Source: Galerina marginata (lineage: Eukaryota > Basidiomycota > Agaricomycetes > Agaricales > Galerinaceae). Taken from it: a stretch of DNA of 64,000 nt. Where the stretch lies: positions 1,798,001 through 1,862,000 of the forward strand of contig JAECYW010000014.1 of assembly GCA_023014335.1 (NCBI GenBank), given 5' to 3'. Under the pieces are notes generated by a model. The model was not told where the DNA came from and did no database searches. It worked only from the letters and a program-made list of their open reading frames with translations. The translations under genes and the position numbers were made by a program. This document shows, one piece after another, positions 32,126 through 41,267 of this stretch (positions within the stretch are counted from its first letter, which is position 1; each line of letters starts with the position of its first letter).

Positions 32126-35100
32126 TTAAGCATATACTGCAAGTACAAGATTTTGATCTTTCCGATTTCTCAAGTCTTTATCAGCTATTGTTGACAAATG
32201 ACCATCTTCAATAAATTCTTTTCCAGTTTCTATCCCATCATTATACCAAATTGTTCTATCTGAATCTATAAATCTAGATGTAAAGTGATTTTGTCCATGA
32301 TAAACTATACCTTTCAACTGAAGACAAGTAACTTCATTGCCAATTTTTATTTTGATCTGATGACTTGACTTGATATTTGTAAGTGGATACTCAAGCACTA
32401 GAATCTTGGGTGCTTCTGTATAGTCAATCTGATGTGTCAATATCTCAGTACATTCAGGACACTGTTCTACACAAGGTTGATCCAAAGTTGATATCCAGTT
32501 TTGTGTTGAAGTTGCTTTTCTAGAAGACAAGTCAAAAATAAATCCAAGTTGATCTGAATATTCTGCATGAATAAAATCACAATTAGCACAGAATATCTGG
32601 GATAAAGCATTATTAGAATCAGACTTCATAATTTCAAATGCAAGTTCAGCTACACTAGCATTATTTTTACCCATTGGAAATTTTTCTAGATCATTGATAT
32701 GCAAAATTTCTCTAATATTATCTCTAACATTTTCAAGTGTTGAGTTTCTTTGAAAAACATCTTTAAATCCATTGGCTAGTTTACCCATATATTCATTATT
32801 TATATCTTCAAAAATCTCAGACCATTCATCTGGACTTGATTGCCAAATATTATATAAAATTCCAAATAGACTATCATATGCACAGCTATAATTTTTACTA
32901 TTCCATTTAAGTCCAAGAAGTGCATTGGAATTTGAAGTTGATGAAAATTTTTCAATCTTTTTAATATTGTTAGGTTTATCATCATAATCATCAAGTTTAT
33001 GTTTCAAAGGATTAGTCCCTTTGGCTGGAACATAAGATGTAGAAATTACTGAGTTGGAAGCATTTTTCTCTTTTGACTTGATAATTATTTGCCAAGGACT
33101 ATCAGTTACAACTGGAAGAATATCAAATGGATCTTTGGCTGACCATCTTAGAGGTTGATCAACTTTTTCTGGTATAAAGTCAGCACCTTTCCAATTTTGA
33201 AATGCTCTAATCAAAGTATTTCTTGTAATTCCTTGAATGTGGTCTGGTAATTCACCTTCATATCTCAGTCTAGTAATTTCATCAAGCAACTCATGTTCTC
33301 TGAATTCTTGTCTGAGATATCCAGAACATCCCATAGTAATAACTCTAGGATCAAATCCTTGTATAATAATAGTACCTGCTGCAGTTGAACTTCTTGAAAG
33401 ACAAGTATAATATGACATGTGTGAATGACAACTATTCAAGTGAACAACATTATAAGGTCTGGTTTTTCCTTGACTTGCATAATCTGTCATAGCAAAATTT
33501 GGTAAAATATTGACTTGGGTACGTTCAATGCTTTCTTTGTTATCACTTGGTAAAATACACTCAATAGTTCTAGAGCTTTTTACCAGAGGTACTACATTTT
33601 TTGGCAGACCAGGAATTCTAATAGTTTTTGCAGGTTTATGAAGTTTAACAAATAATGTATCCAATACTTGTTTTCCATGTGGACCTCTTTCAGCTTGCCA
33701 GCCAACTACAAATCCCTCTTGACCTTTAGTAATACAAAGTTCAGTTGCATCATTATTTCTGATCATAACAGGCATGCCAAGACACAAAGATAATTTTCCA
33801 GCAAAGTTATCAGTTGCTCCATGTCTAAGTTTCCAAATTTCAAGTTGTTCATCAAATGGAATTTCATTGGACTTGTGTTTTGACTTTGGTGCAGACTTGG
33901 ATTTTCCCCACTTGGATTTAGAAGCTGGATCTTTTTCTTTGCCCCACTTGTCAATTGAATAAAAATGTGTTAATTTTTGTCCAGTTTCATCTGCAAATCT
34001 TTGACATCCAAGTGTATTAATTTCATCTTTCTGGGTATGTCTTCCACAAATAATTGCTATGTTTCTAAATTCTTTGGCTGAGACTTTGGGTTGATTTTTT
34101 CTTCTGCCAGCCTGAAGAGTTCTCAAAAATTTAATGTCTTCAGGTGTACATTTTCCATATCTCATATTTACAAGTGCTTTTCTTAAAGCTGCATCTTCTT
34201 GACTTTGAGATTTTTGGCGCATATTTTCTCTAAGTATTACCACAGTTGTAACTTGATGCCATAATGCTTTTCCAAGAGTAGCTTCTTGACCACTTGGTTT
34301 AAGACCTGAATGAAGTTGTGTACCAACAAATCCACTGAATAATGATTGACCTCCAACTGGTGGTAATTGTGCAAAATCACCAGCAAAAATTATATTCATT
34401 CCACCAAATGGCTGATCAAAATTATTTAAAGCCTTTCCTAGCTGAGCTGAAATTTTATATTGATCATTACAAGATAGCATTGAAACTTCATCAATAAAAA
34501 TATAATCAACACCTTCAAGTTTGCCATTAAGTTGTGCAATTTTATTAGCAGTATTTCCAGCAGAATTTATACCAAGAAATGAATGATAAGTTGAGCCATT
34601 AATTAATGCTGCTGAAGTTCCAGTTGGACCAAGAACAACTATGCGATGAGATTCATTTTTCTTCTTAAAGAATTTAATTAAAGCTTTAATGACTTGTGAT
34701 TTTCCAGTTCCACCCATACCACCCAGGTACATTTTTAGCTGTTCAGATTGAGGTTCAACTGAATGATTTGCAATAATTCTAAAAGCTCTTTCTTGTTCAG
34801 TATTAAGTGAAAAATCATCCACAATTGTTTTAATTAATGTTCTATCAGCTTTTAACTTTGCTTTAAAATTTTTCTGCAAATATGATCTATCAACAACTTG
34901 GACATTATTTTCATTTGGATCAGAAATATTTCTCTGTGACTTGGGTGGAATATGTTTTGCCTTTTTAGTTAATATATTTTGTCTTTCTTTATCAACACTA
35001 GCTTTCCACTTTGAGCCTTGTTGAATAATATCTGGTTGAATAGGATTTTTGTCAATGTTTTCAAGACCATTAGGTGAATTATCAAGCCAACCAGCTTCAG

Positions 35101-38100
35101 TTACACTAATTCTAGTAGCTTCCATTTCTGCCAAATTACGTTTTCCGGTTTTTCCAAGCTCAGAATATTTATTTGCAATATGTTCTTCATTATCTGGTTC
35201 ATCATCGCCAAATTCAGCACCTTCAAAGTCATGATCACTATCAATATCATCAAGAGCATCAGAGTTCATCCACTGAGGTAATATTTCTTGAGTATTGTCT
35301 TTTTTAAGTTGAGCAGAAAAATCATCTCTAGCATCATTGCATTCATATCTCACATTAAAATTTTTCATGTATTGCTCTTGCTGCTCAGTAAATTTATAAG
35401 TATTAAAAGTCTCATCCCAAGAATAATTTTCAAGTTTCAAGTCTTTTCCAGATCTCCAAGGTTTAAATAAAGTCAACATAGTTGCACAATAATATTCTCT
35501 ATCACCGCGATCACATCTGGGCAGTGAACCACCCACAAAATTAGGAATAATATTATTTTTCTTGTCATCAAAATGTGCTTTGTGAGTTTTATACAGTGGG
35601 TGATCCTTTAAAAACAAATATGAATTTTTACTAGTATCATTTTCAACTTCTGACTCTGTATCAGTTTCATCATCTGATAAATTTTCTTCATCAATAAAAT
35701 CATCATCAGAATGGATATTAAGTTCATCTTCATCTTCACTGTATTCACTATCAGTTTCATCAAAGTTGGAATTAATAACTTTAAATTTATCAGACTCTTG
35801 ATTAAAAAGATCCAATTCATCTTCAGATGTAATTTTATCATGTTTGACTGAGCTTGGAGCTTTAAATCTTGAACTTTTTTGGACCCATTCATATAAGGTT
35901 ATATTTTCAAATATTTTTGGTCTATACATATAATCATGAACTGTTGAAAATCCAATATATTTACCATCTTTATTTTTCTGAATCACAAGTTTTTCTTCAA
36001 TAGTATCCTCCAAGTCTTCTTCAGATCTCCAAGATTTTAGGACTTCTCTGACATAATTTTTCCAGTATACTGGTACAAATTTATGGCTGGTATAATGGTC
36101 TGGATTTCCTAATAAATAAAGTGCAGCCATTGGACCACCAATTTCCATTTTTCCTGTTAAACTATTGACTGTCTGTGTAATAAGTCTTCTAGCCTTTTCT
36201 TTCTGATCCAATGAACCACCAAGCATCTCAGTATTTCTAGTAAACACACTTTTGATAGTGTCAAAAATACTGTAAGTCTTTAATCCAGGCTTAGACACAT
36301 AGTCTGAAATATAAGCTACAATAGCTTTTACAGCAGTACCAGATAAAAGACTTGTTACATCAGTATTGCATCTTAATAAATATGTTAAAGCAGGAGTTAA
36401 AGTATTAATCCAAGCTTCACCTTTTTTTATATTCAAAGCTCCAGTCTTAGGATCAACTTCAGTTTGGTCTACAATTTTTCTAGGAAATCTAGCTTTACAG
36501 TTTCCATGTTTATTGATGCATCCAGGTCTATCCTTTTTATCTGATTTTTTGTCTGACTGTTTTCTACAAGTATGAACATTAGATTTGAAGATCAAGTCAT
36601 CTGTGATTTTTCTGAATTTTTTCCACCAAGCTTCTAGAGCTTCACAGTCTGAACAATTTTCACAAGCCTTGTTTTTACAAACTGGTGGTGGTGCATCAGG
36701 CAAAGTTTGAGTGGGATCTTGGTATTTTTTATTCTCAGATTTTTCAATATTAATTTGATCTTCAACTTCATCTTTTGAGCCTGTTAAAAATTCACCAATG
36801 TGTACACTTTCCAGATATTCTACTATTTGACATTGAAACTCTGAAGTTGGATCCATGATTTTGTCTCTAATTTCTTGTGGAGATAAAGCATTTTTTAACC
36901 AAAGTAACATATGCATATGTAAAGTTACACGGCCTTGTTGCTCAACAGCTCCATAATATGCATTGGTATTTCCATATAAACCAGGATGATTTTTACCAAC
37001 ACCAAGTACATGTTTAATAAACATCTCACAGATAAAATGAAAAAATCTAGCACCAGCTACTGGATTGTGTGCAATTAGCTTAAATCTTTCATTTTCATCT
37101 CTAAGCAGTGGACTAAATTTTTCATTCTGATCTGCAAAATAAAGACAAATTGGATGCTTAATATCTGCAGGTGCAAAGGTAATAAACCATGAAGGTGCTC
37201 CAAAATATGAAATCAAAGCCCAAATTTCATTTCTCATATATTTTTTAGTAGTAATTGAACCTTTAACATTCTGACCAACATGATCCAAGTCTTTAATTAA
37301 TTGAAAGCAAAGTTTTTCTTCATCTGACTCTGGACTAACTCTTTCACCATCTTCCATTCTTTTGATTAACCCTGTAAGAACATTGATATCAATGTCTAGA
37401 AGTCTTTTAGAAATATTATCAAACTTGGGTTTGGCTGCAAGCAAATATCCAGCTGAAGTACTTTCTTTAATTTGTTCATGATTAAATGCTATAAGTGGAA
37501 AATGAGGATCAAGTTGAAAGCGTTTATCATGATACATAAGCAAATGTTTTTTATGTGCAATGTCTGAGATAGATTTTCCTTGTTGAAGATTATTGCCAAT
37601 TCCACCAAGTCCATATGGAAAAAGCCAAGGTAACATTTGAGGAAAAAGCTGAGGATTATTAAAAATTGACTCTGGATTTTTTGCATGTCCAACTGCAAGT
37701 ATTTTTTTATTATCAGTTAGATGTTTCAATGCAATAGCCTTCAATGCTTTTAAACTCTTAGTTGAATATTCTTCACCAGTCAAACCATGAACAATAAATG
37801 GACAAGGGCCAGTTTCAGTTCCAGTTTCATCTTCCATATCATTAACTGCAGTTGATTCTGGATTTTTATTTGAAGTTGATTCTTTATAGTCAATTACAAC
37901 TGGAGGAGTGTCTTCTGGATATTTTTTAAGATTTTCATATGAAATTTCCAAGTCAAAATAATCAGAGTGATTTAATTTTAACCATTCAAGTGCAGCTGCT
38001 ACTTTTTTATGACGGACTAGTAAGGGAATTCTTTCAAAGTCTGATTTTGTGGGCTTGCATGGTCCAGTATATATAAATGCCAGAATTTCATCCATTTCTT

Positions 38101-40096
38101 CAACTGGTGGTGGAAGAATATTATAAATCTTTGGAGTAGGATTTGCAAAAGAAATAGCATTAGCTCTCATTTTATGCATTCCAGATGAAACTCTAACAAG
38201 ACATCTATTATGACGAACACGTGCAACTAGTAATTGTTCAGCATATGATAAGTTTTGAAGTTCAGGTGGTACTTTTCCTAACCATTTTCCATTTGCCAAA
38301 GCAAGTGCAGGAATTTTTCCCTTTGAAACAGACTTATAACAAGTTTGACAAATACTATCCAAGTCATTTTCAAGCACAGGACCTTGAATTTCTTCAAGTG
38401 GAGCATTTGATGATTTTCTTTCAACTTGAGTTACACCTGGTTGATATAAAATATTAAGGTTCAAATTTAAATTGACTAATTTTTGTAACTCTGTAAGTAA
38501 AGTCAATTTTCCACAGACTGCACAGCCACTTTCTTCAAATTTATTAGGTTTGATATCATTACAAAAATCAGATATAATAGTATGCTGAAGTTTATCTGTC
38601 AAAGGCTGAGGTGGAAATTGAGTTGCTAATTTTATCTGATGTTTTTTCACTGCTTTTAGGTGGTTAGATTTATATTGTTCAGGATTAGCCATTTGGTTTT
38701 TTTTGACTGCTATTAGATGGTCAGATTTATATTTCTCAGGATTAGTCATTTGATTCTTTTTGACTGCCATCAGATTATCAGATTTATATTTTTCAGAGTG
38801 TAAAGCTTGATACTTTTTTACTGCTTCCAAATTATCATTTTTGAATTTTTCTGGATTTGACATTTGATGTTTTTTGACTGCTATCAAATGATCAGATTTA
38901 TATTTTTCAGGACTTGACATTTGGTGTTTTTTCACTGCTTTTAAATGACTAGCTTTTTTCTTTTCAGATTTTTCTGTTTGATTTTTACATTTGAAAATAC
39001 AAGTATACAAAGCACAGGAATAACATATATGTGAGCTAATCATAGTCTGAATTTCTTGATTTTTCATTTTTGAATGAACTTTCAATCCATGAGCATTTGC
39101 AATTATCTTCAAGCTAGGAATACTTAAATGACAAAGAATATTATTCAGAGGTATGCCTGAAATAAAAACAAGATCTGAAGAGTCAGCTGCAACAGATGAT
39201 TTTTCTGATTCAAGTACATATGACTCAAATAAGTATTTTTCCTCAGGTCTGATTTGTGAAGAATATAATTTAAGTTCACTATAGCTAAATTCATATACAG
39301 GTCCACCTCCTAAAATTCTATCCTTGGAGATTTGATAGTTTTGCATGTCTAAAAAACACTTTATAATCTGAAGTTTTGTGTCAGAAATTAATAAATTTAT
39401 AGGTTCAGCCATGCAATATAATATTTCCAAAATTGGTCTTAAAAGCAATTTATAAATCAAGTTCAAAGTAAGTAAATGTGGAAAAATAATAGCTCTTAAA
39501 ATTGGAAATGGATAAATAGTAATAATGTGGCCTCTGAGTTTACTCATTTTAGCTCTATAATCATGTTTGTAATAGCAATTTCTTTGAAATTTTAAATTTA
39601 ATATTTGACACCGAATATAAGGTAAATTGTCTTTTGATATTATATCAGATATTTGCAAAATTGAAAGCATAAATCTAACATAAAATTCAAGAATAAAAGA
39701 GTTACTAAGCTGTGATATTTTTTTTTCAAAAACTGACTTGATTTTTTGCCAATAAAAAAGACCTGGATTTTGGCATTGAATATTATGTATTTTAGATTCA
39801 ATGTTAACACTGGTTCCATATAAAATTTGATGTAAATGCCAATAATTTTTTTCAATTTTAAACTCAATGTCAATATCAAACTCAATGCTGGTATTAAACT
39901 CAATGCCAGTGTCAAACTCAATGCTAGTATCAAATGTGTTATTGCCAAATGTATCAGATATGTCAAATGCCAACATAGTTTTAAAGGGTATTGCCTTTTG
40001 AACTGCAAAGTCAACATTAGAAAAAATAAAGTTCAAAAATAAAGGATCAAACTTACTTGTTTCAACCTCAGAATCATGCCAGAATTCAAATATCAA
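32126..40096 (-). CDS. Helitron Rep/Pif1 helicase polyprotein, 2656 aa
   Basis: A single intron-free frame, clearly homologous to but diverged from the Helitron-1 protein. Order: a variable N-terminus with six ~20-residue repeats (about 380-485), cysteine pairs GCAVCGKL and CQTCYKS, Rep motifs FITFAPAD (about 968), LHMHMLLWLK (about 1058) and AYISDYVSKPG (about 1262), and an acidic stretch DETDSEYSEDEDE. The Pif1 helicase has GGMGGTGKSQ (about 1792), YIFIDEVSM (about 1864), GDFAQLPPV, RENMRQ, MTDYASQGKT and CLSRSSTAAG. The C-terminus carries NYSCAYDSLF (about 2405) and NHFTSRF..IWYNDG (about 2602), the same peptidase-like arrangement as Helitron-1. The frame is open end to end, so the element may still be coding-competent. 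Confidence 0.95.
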   Translation of the reverse strand: MIFEFWHDSEVETSKFDPLFLNFIFSNVDFAVQKAIPFKTMLAFDISDTFGNNTFDTSIEFDTGIEFNTSIEFDIDIEFKIEKNYWHLHQILYGTSVNIESKIHNIQCQNPGLFYWQKIKSVFEKKISQLSNSFILEFYVRFMLSILQISDIISKDNLPYIRCQILNLKFQRNCYYKHDYRAKMSKLRGHIITIYPFPILRAIIFPHLLTLNLIYKLLLRPILEILYCMAEPINLLISDTKLQIIKCFLDMQNYQISKDRILGGGPVYEFSYSELKLYSSQIRPEEKYLFESYVLESEKSSVAADSSDLVFISGIPLNNILCHLSIPSLKIIANAHGLKVHSKMKNQEIQTMISSHICYSCALYTCIFKCKNQTEKSEKKKASHLKAVKKHQMSSPEKYKSDHLIAVKKHQMSNPEKFKNDNLEAVKKYQALHSEKYKSDNLMAVKKNQMTNPEKYKSDHLIAVKKNQMANPEQYKSNHLKAVKKHQIKLATQFPPQPLTDKLQHTIISDFCNDIKPNKFEESGCAVCGKLTLLTELQKLVNLNLNLNILYQPGVTQVERKSSNAPLEEIQGPVLENDLDSICQTCYKSVSKGKIPALALANGKWLGKVPPELQNLSYAEQLLVARVRHNRCLVRVSSGMHKMRANAISFANPTPKIYNILPPPVEEMDEILAFIYTGPCKPTKSDFERIPLLVRHKKVAAALEWLKLNHSDYFDLEISYENLKKYPEDTPPVVIDYKESTSNKNPESTAVNDMEDETGTETGPCPFIVHGLTGEEYSTKSLKALKAIALKHLTDNKKILAVGHAKNPESIFNNPQLFPQMLPWLFPYGLGGIGNNLQQGKSISDIAHKKHLLMYHDKRFQLDPHFPLIAFNHEQIKESTSAGYLLAAKPKFDNISKRLLDIDINVLTGLIKRMEDGERVSPESDEEKLCFQLIKDLDHVGQNVKGSITTKKYMRNEIWALISYFGAPSWFITFAPADIKHPICLYFADQNEKFSPLLRDENERFKLIAHNPVAGARFFHFICEMFIKHVLGVGKNHPGLYGNTNAYYGAVEQQGRVTLHMHMLLWLKNALSPQEIRDKIMDPTSEFQCQIVEYLESVHIGEFLTGSKDEVEDQINIEKSENKKYQDPTQTLPDAPPPVCKNKACENCSDCEALEAWWKKFRKITDDLIFKSNVHTCRKQSDKKSDKKDRPGCINKHGNCKARFPRKIVDQTEVDPKTGALNIKKGEAWINTLTPALTYLLRCNTDVTSLLSGTAVKAIVAYISDYVSKPGLKTYSIFDTIKSVFTRNTEMLGGSLDQKEKARRLITQTVNSLTGKMEIGGPMAALYLLGNPDHYTSHKFVPVYWKNYVREVLKSWRSEEDLEDTIEEKLVIQKNKDGKYIGFSTVHDYMYRPKIFENITLYEWVQKSSRFKAPSSVKHDKITSEDELDLFNQESDKFKVINSNFDETDSEYSEDEDELNIHSDDDFIDEENLSDDETDTESEVENDTSKNSYLFLKDHPLYKTHKAHFDDKKNNIIPNFVGGSLPRCDRGDREYYCATMLTLFKPWRSGKDLKLENYSWDETFNTYKFTEQQEQYMKNFNVRYECNDARDDFSAQLKKDNTQEILPQWMNSDALDDIDSDHDFEGAEFGDDEPDNEEHIANKYSELGKTGKRNLAEMEATRISVTEAGWLDNSPNGLENIDKNPIQPDIIQQGSKWKASVDKERQNILTKKAKHIPPKSQRNISDPNENNVQVVDRSYLQKNFKAKLKADRTLIKTIVDDFSLNTEQERAFRIIANHSVEPQSEQLKMYLGGMGGTGKSQVIKALIKFFKKKNESHRIVVLGPTGTSAALINGSTYHSFLGINSAGNTANKIAQLNGKLEGVDYIFIDEVSMLSCNDQYKISAQLGKALNNFDQPFGGMNIIFAGDFAQLPPVGGQSLFSGFVGTQLHSGLKPSGQEATLGKALWHQVTTVVILRENMRQKSQSQEDAALRKALVNMRYGKCTPEDIKFLRTLQAGRRKNQPKVSAKEFRNIAIICGRHTQKDEINTLGCQRFADETGQKLTHFYSIDKWGKEKDPASKSKWGKSKSAPKSKHKSNEIPFDEQLEIWKLRHGATDNFAGKLSLCLGMPVMIRNNDATELCITKGQEGFVVGWQAERGPHGKQVLDTLFVKLHKPAKTIRIPGLPKNVVPLVKSSRTIECILPSDNKESIERTQVNILPNFAMTDYASQGKTRPYNVVHLNSCHSHMSYYTCLSRSSTAAGTIIIQGFDPRVITMGCSGYLRQEFREHELLDEITRLRYEGELPDHIQGITRNTLIRAFQNWKGADFIPEKVDQPLRWSAKDPFDILPVVTDSPWQIIIKSKEKNASNSVISTSYVPAKGTNPLKHKLDDYDDKPNNIKKIEKFSSTSNSNALLGLKWNSKNYSCAYDSLFGILYNIWQSSPDEWSEIFEDINNEYMGKLANGFKDVFQRNSTLENVRDNIREILHINDLEKFPMGKNNASVAELAFEIMKSDSNNALSQIFCANCDFIHAEYSDQLGFIFDLSSRKATSTQNWISTLDQPCVEQCPECTEILTHQIDYTEAPKILVLEYPLTNIKSSHQIKIKIGNEVTCLQLKGIVYHGQNHFTSRFIDSDRTIWYNDGIETGKEFIEDGHLSTIADKDLRNRKDQNLVLAVYA
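38636..38958 (-). repeat. Six ~20-aa tandem repeats inside the Helitron-2 protein
   Basis: Units of the form EKYKSDHLIAVKKHQMSNP, about 60 bp each and individually diverged. The matching region of the Helitron-1 protein does not show them. Their positive charge suggests nucleic-acid contact. Confidence 0.88.
39856..39930 (-). repeat. 18-bp coding repeat near the Helitron-2 N-terminus
   Basis: Four to five units encode the hexapeptide pattern [DN]-T-[SG]-I-E-F (FDTSIEFDTGIEFNTSIEF). Confidence 0.75.
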
Positions 40097-40795
40097 GTTT
40101 TCTGCATCAAAGTAGAATCAGATATTAATTCTACTTTACTAAAAACCAGACTAACTTGGAGGAATTGAGGATTCTGATGTAATAACATCAGTATAGAGGA
40201 TTTCCTGGCACAACCAGATGCCTTGGAGGCCAGGAGAATGTCCCAGATGATAGTAGAGAGTAGCCAGAGGCCATAGCAAAAAAAACCAAGTCAATAGCTG
40301 CATTGATGATGGAGGAAAGAAAGAGAGAAGTTTCAGAGTTCAACTTGTTATATACAGTGGGAACTTTAGGGCAGGTGTCAATTTTGTGGCTGTGTATTCC
40401 ATGGAATGCTTAGAAAGCTACCCAATTTGGCAATTACCATTTTGGGAAAAAAAAACAAAAGTTGTGGGAAATGATTTGAGGACCCTGAATCTGTTGAAAT
40501 CATGTGACTAGGTGCCTTCCTTATTGAGAAAAATGCAAAAAAGTCGAAAAAAGCCGGCGCTTTTGTGATTTTTGGACTTAAAAGGTCAATATCTCAGGAA
40601 CAAAAATAGCTAGTCACCTGATTTTTTCAGATTTTGGGTTTGAAAACCTAAATATATCATTTGGTCAAAAATTTCCTTTTTGGGAAATTTTTTTCCGCGG
40701 TGTTGAATGATCAATCAATGAATGAATCAATCAAATTCTCAACTAAGTTCTGGGTTTATAAAGAATGAGTCTTTGATAAATCAAAGGACTCATAA
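40097..40795 (-). other. Helitron-2 5' non-coding leader
   Basis: About 700 bp between the helicase start codon and the element's 5' end. Probably promoter and leader; no gene seen. Confidence 0.5.
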
Positions 40796-40880
40796 ACCTA
40801 GCCTGCAACTACTGTCTCTTGGGCTCTTTCCATGTGCCCCAACACGACCTTCTCTTGCGGTGGATCTGAGCATGCTGGAA

Positions 40881-41267
40881 TTACAAGTTCTTACGTAGTA
40901 AAAGAACTTGTTTTCCGGCCTGCATAGCAGGCAGAAATGGTTCCTAACAAAACCAATGGAAATTCTCCCACTGCTATAGTGACCCTGCATGGTTTTTGTA
41001 TCTCAGCCATTACTGGGCCAATTTTTATGATCTTGGTATCAAAAAAATCGTAAAAATCAGGGCCTTCCTGGTCACGTGACCAGGCCGTTTTAGGCTTGTT
41101 AGATCCGCCTCATTTTTCTGCTTTTTTTGAGTATAAGATCATCCCAATCGGTTCAGATTTGAGCGGACTATGCATTATTTACTTATTTAACATATATTTA
41201 TGTCGTTACATGCACCCACAAAGTAAGAACTTGTTTTTGCCATGCGCAGCAATGGCCTCTTACCAAG
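40881..41267 (+). mobile_element. 387-bp non-autonomous Helitron-family element in the KDZ gene
   Basis: The 5' end is TTACAAGTTCTTACG and the 3' end is hairpin GCCATGCGCAGCAATGGC (41239-41256) followed by CTCTTACCAAG. GTAAGAACTTGT (41223-41234) is the complement of the 5' terminus, so the asymmetric inverted repeat is 12 bp. The host reads GAA|...|TTTGTACG, an A|T target, and joining the flanks restores LEFVRTHSQ in the KDZ frame. It has no coding capacity for its own transposition. Confidence 0.9.

Larger units (their letters stand above)
31776..40795 (-). mobile_element. Helitron-2 (autonomous), 9020 bp, inside the KDZ gene
   Basis: Both ends can be placed. On the minus strand the 5' end is TTATGAGTCCTT (40795 downward) and the 3' end is hairpin GCCATGCGAAGCAATGGC (31803-31786) followed by CCACACCAAG (ends 31776). 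The 10-bp ATGAGTCCTT at the 5' end (40793-40784) pairs with subterminal AAGGACTCAT (31817-31808, minus strand), an asymmetric terminal inverted repeat. The target is T|T on the minus strand (..GGT|TTATG..CAAG|TCTG..), and excision keeps the KDZ frame. Confidence 0.9.
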
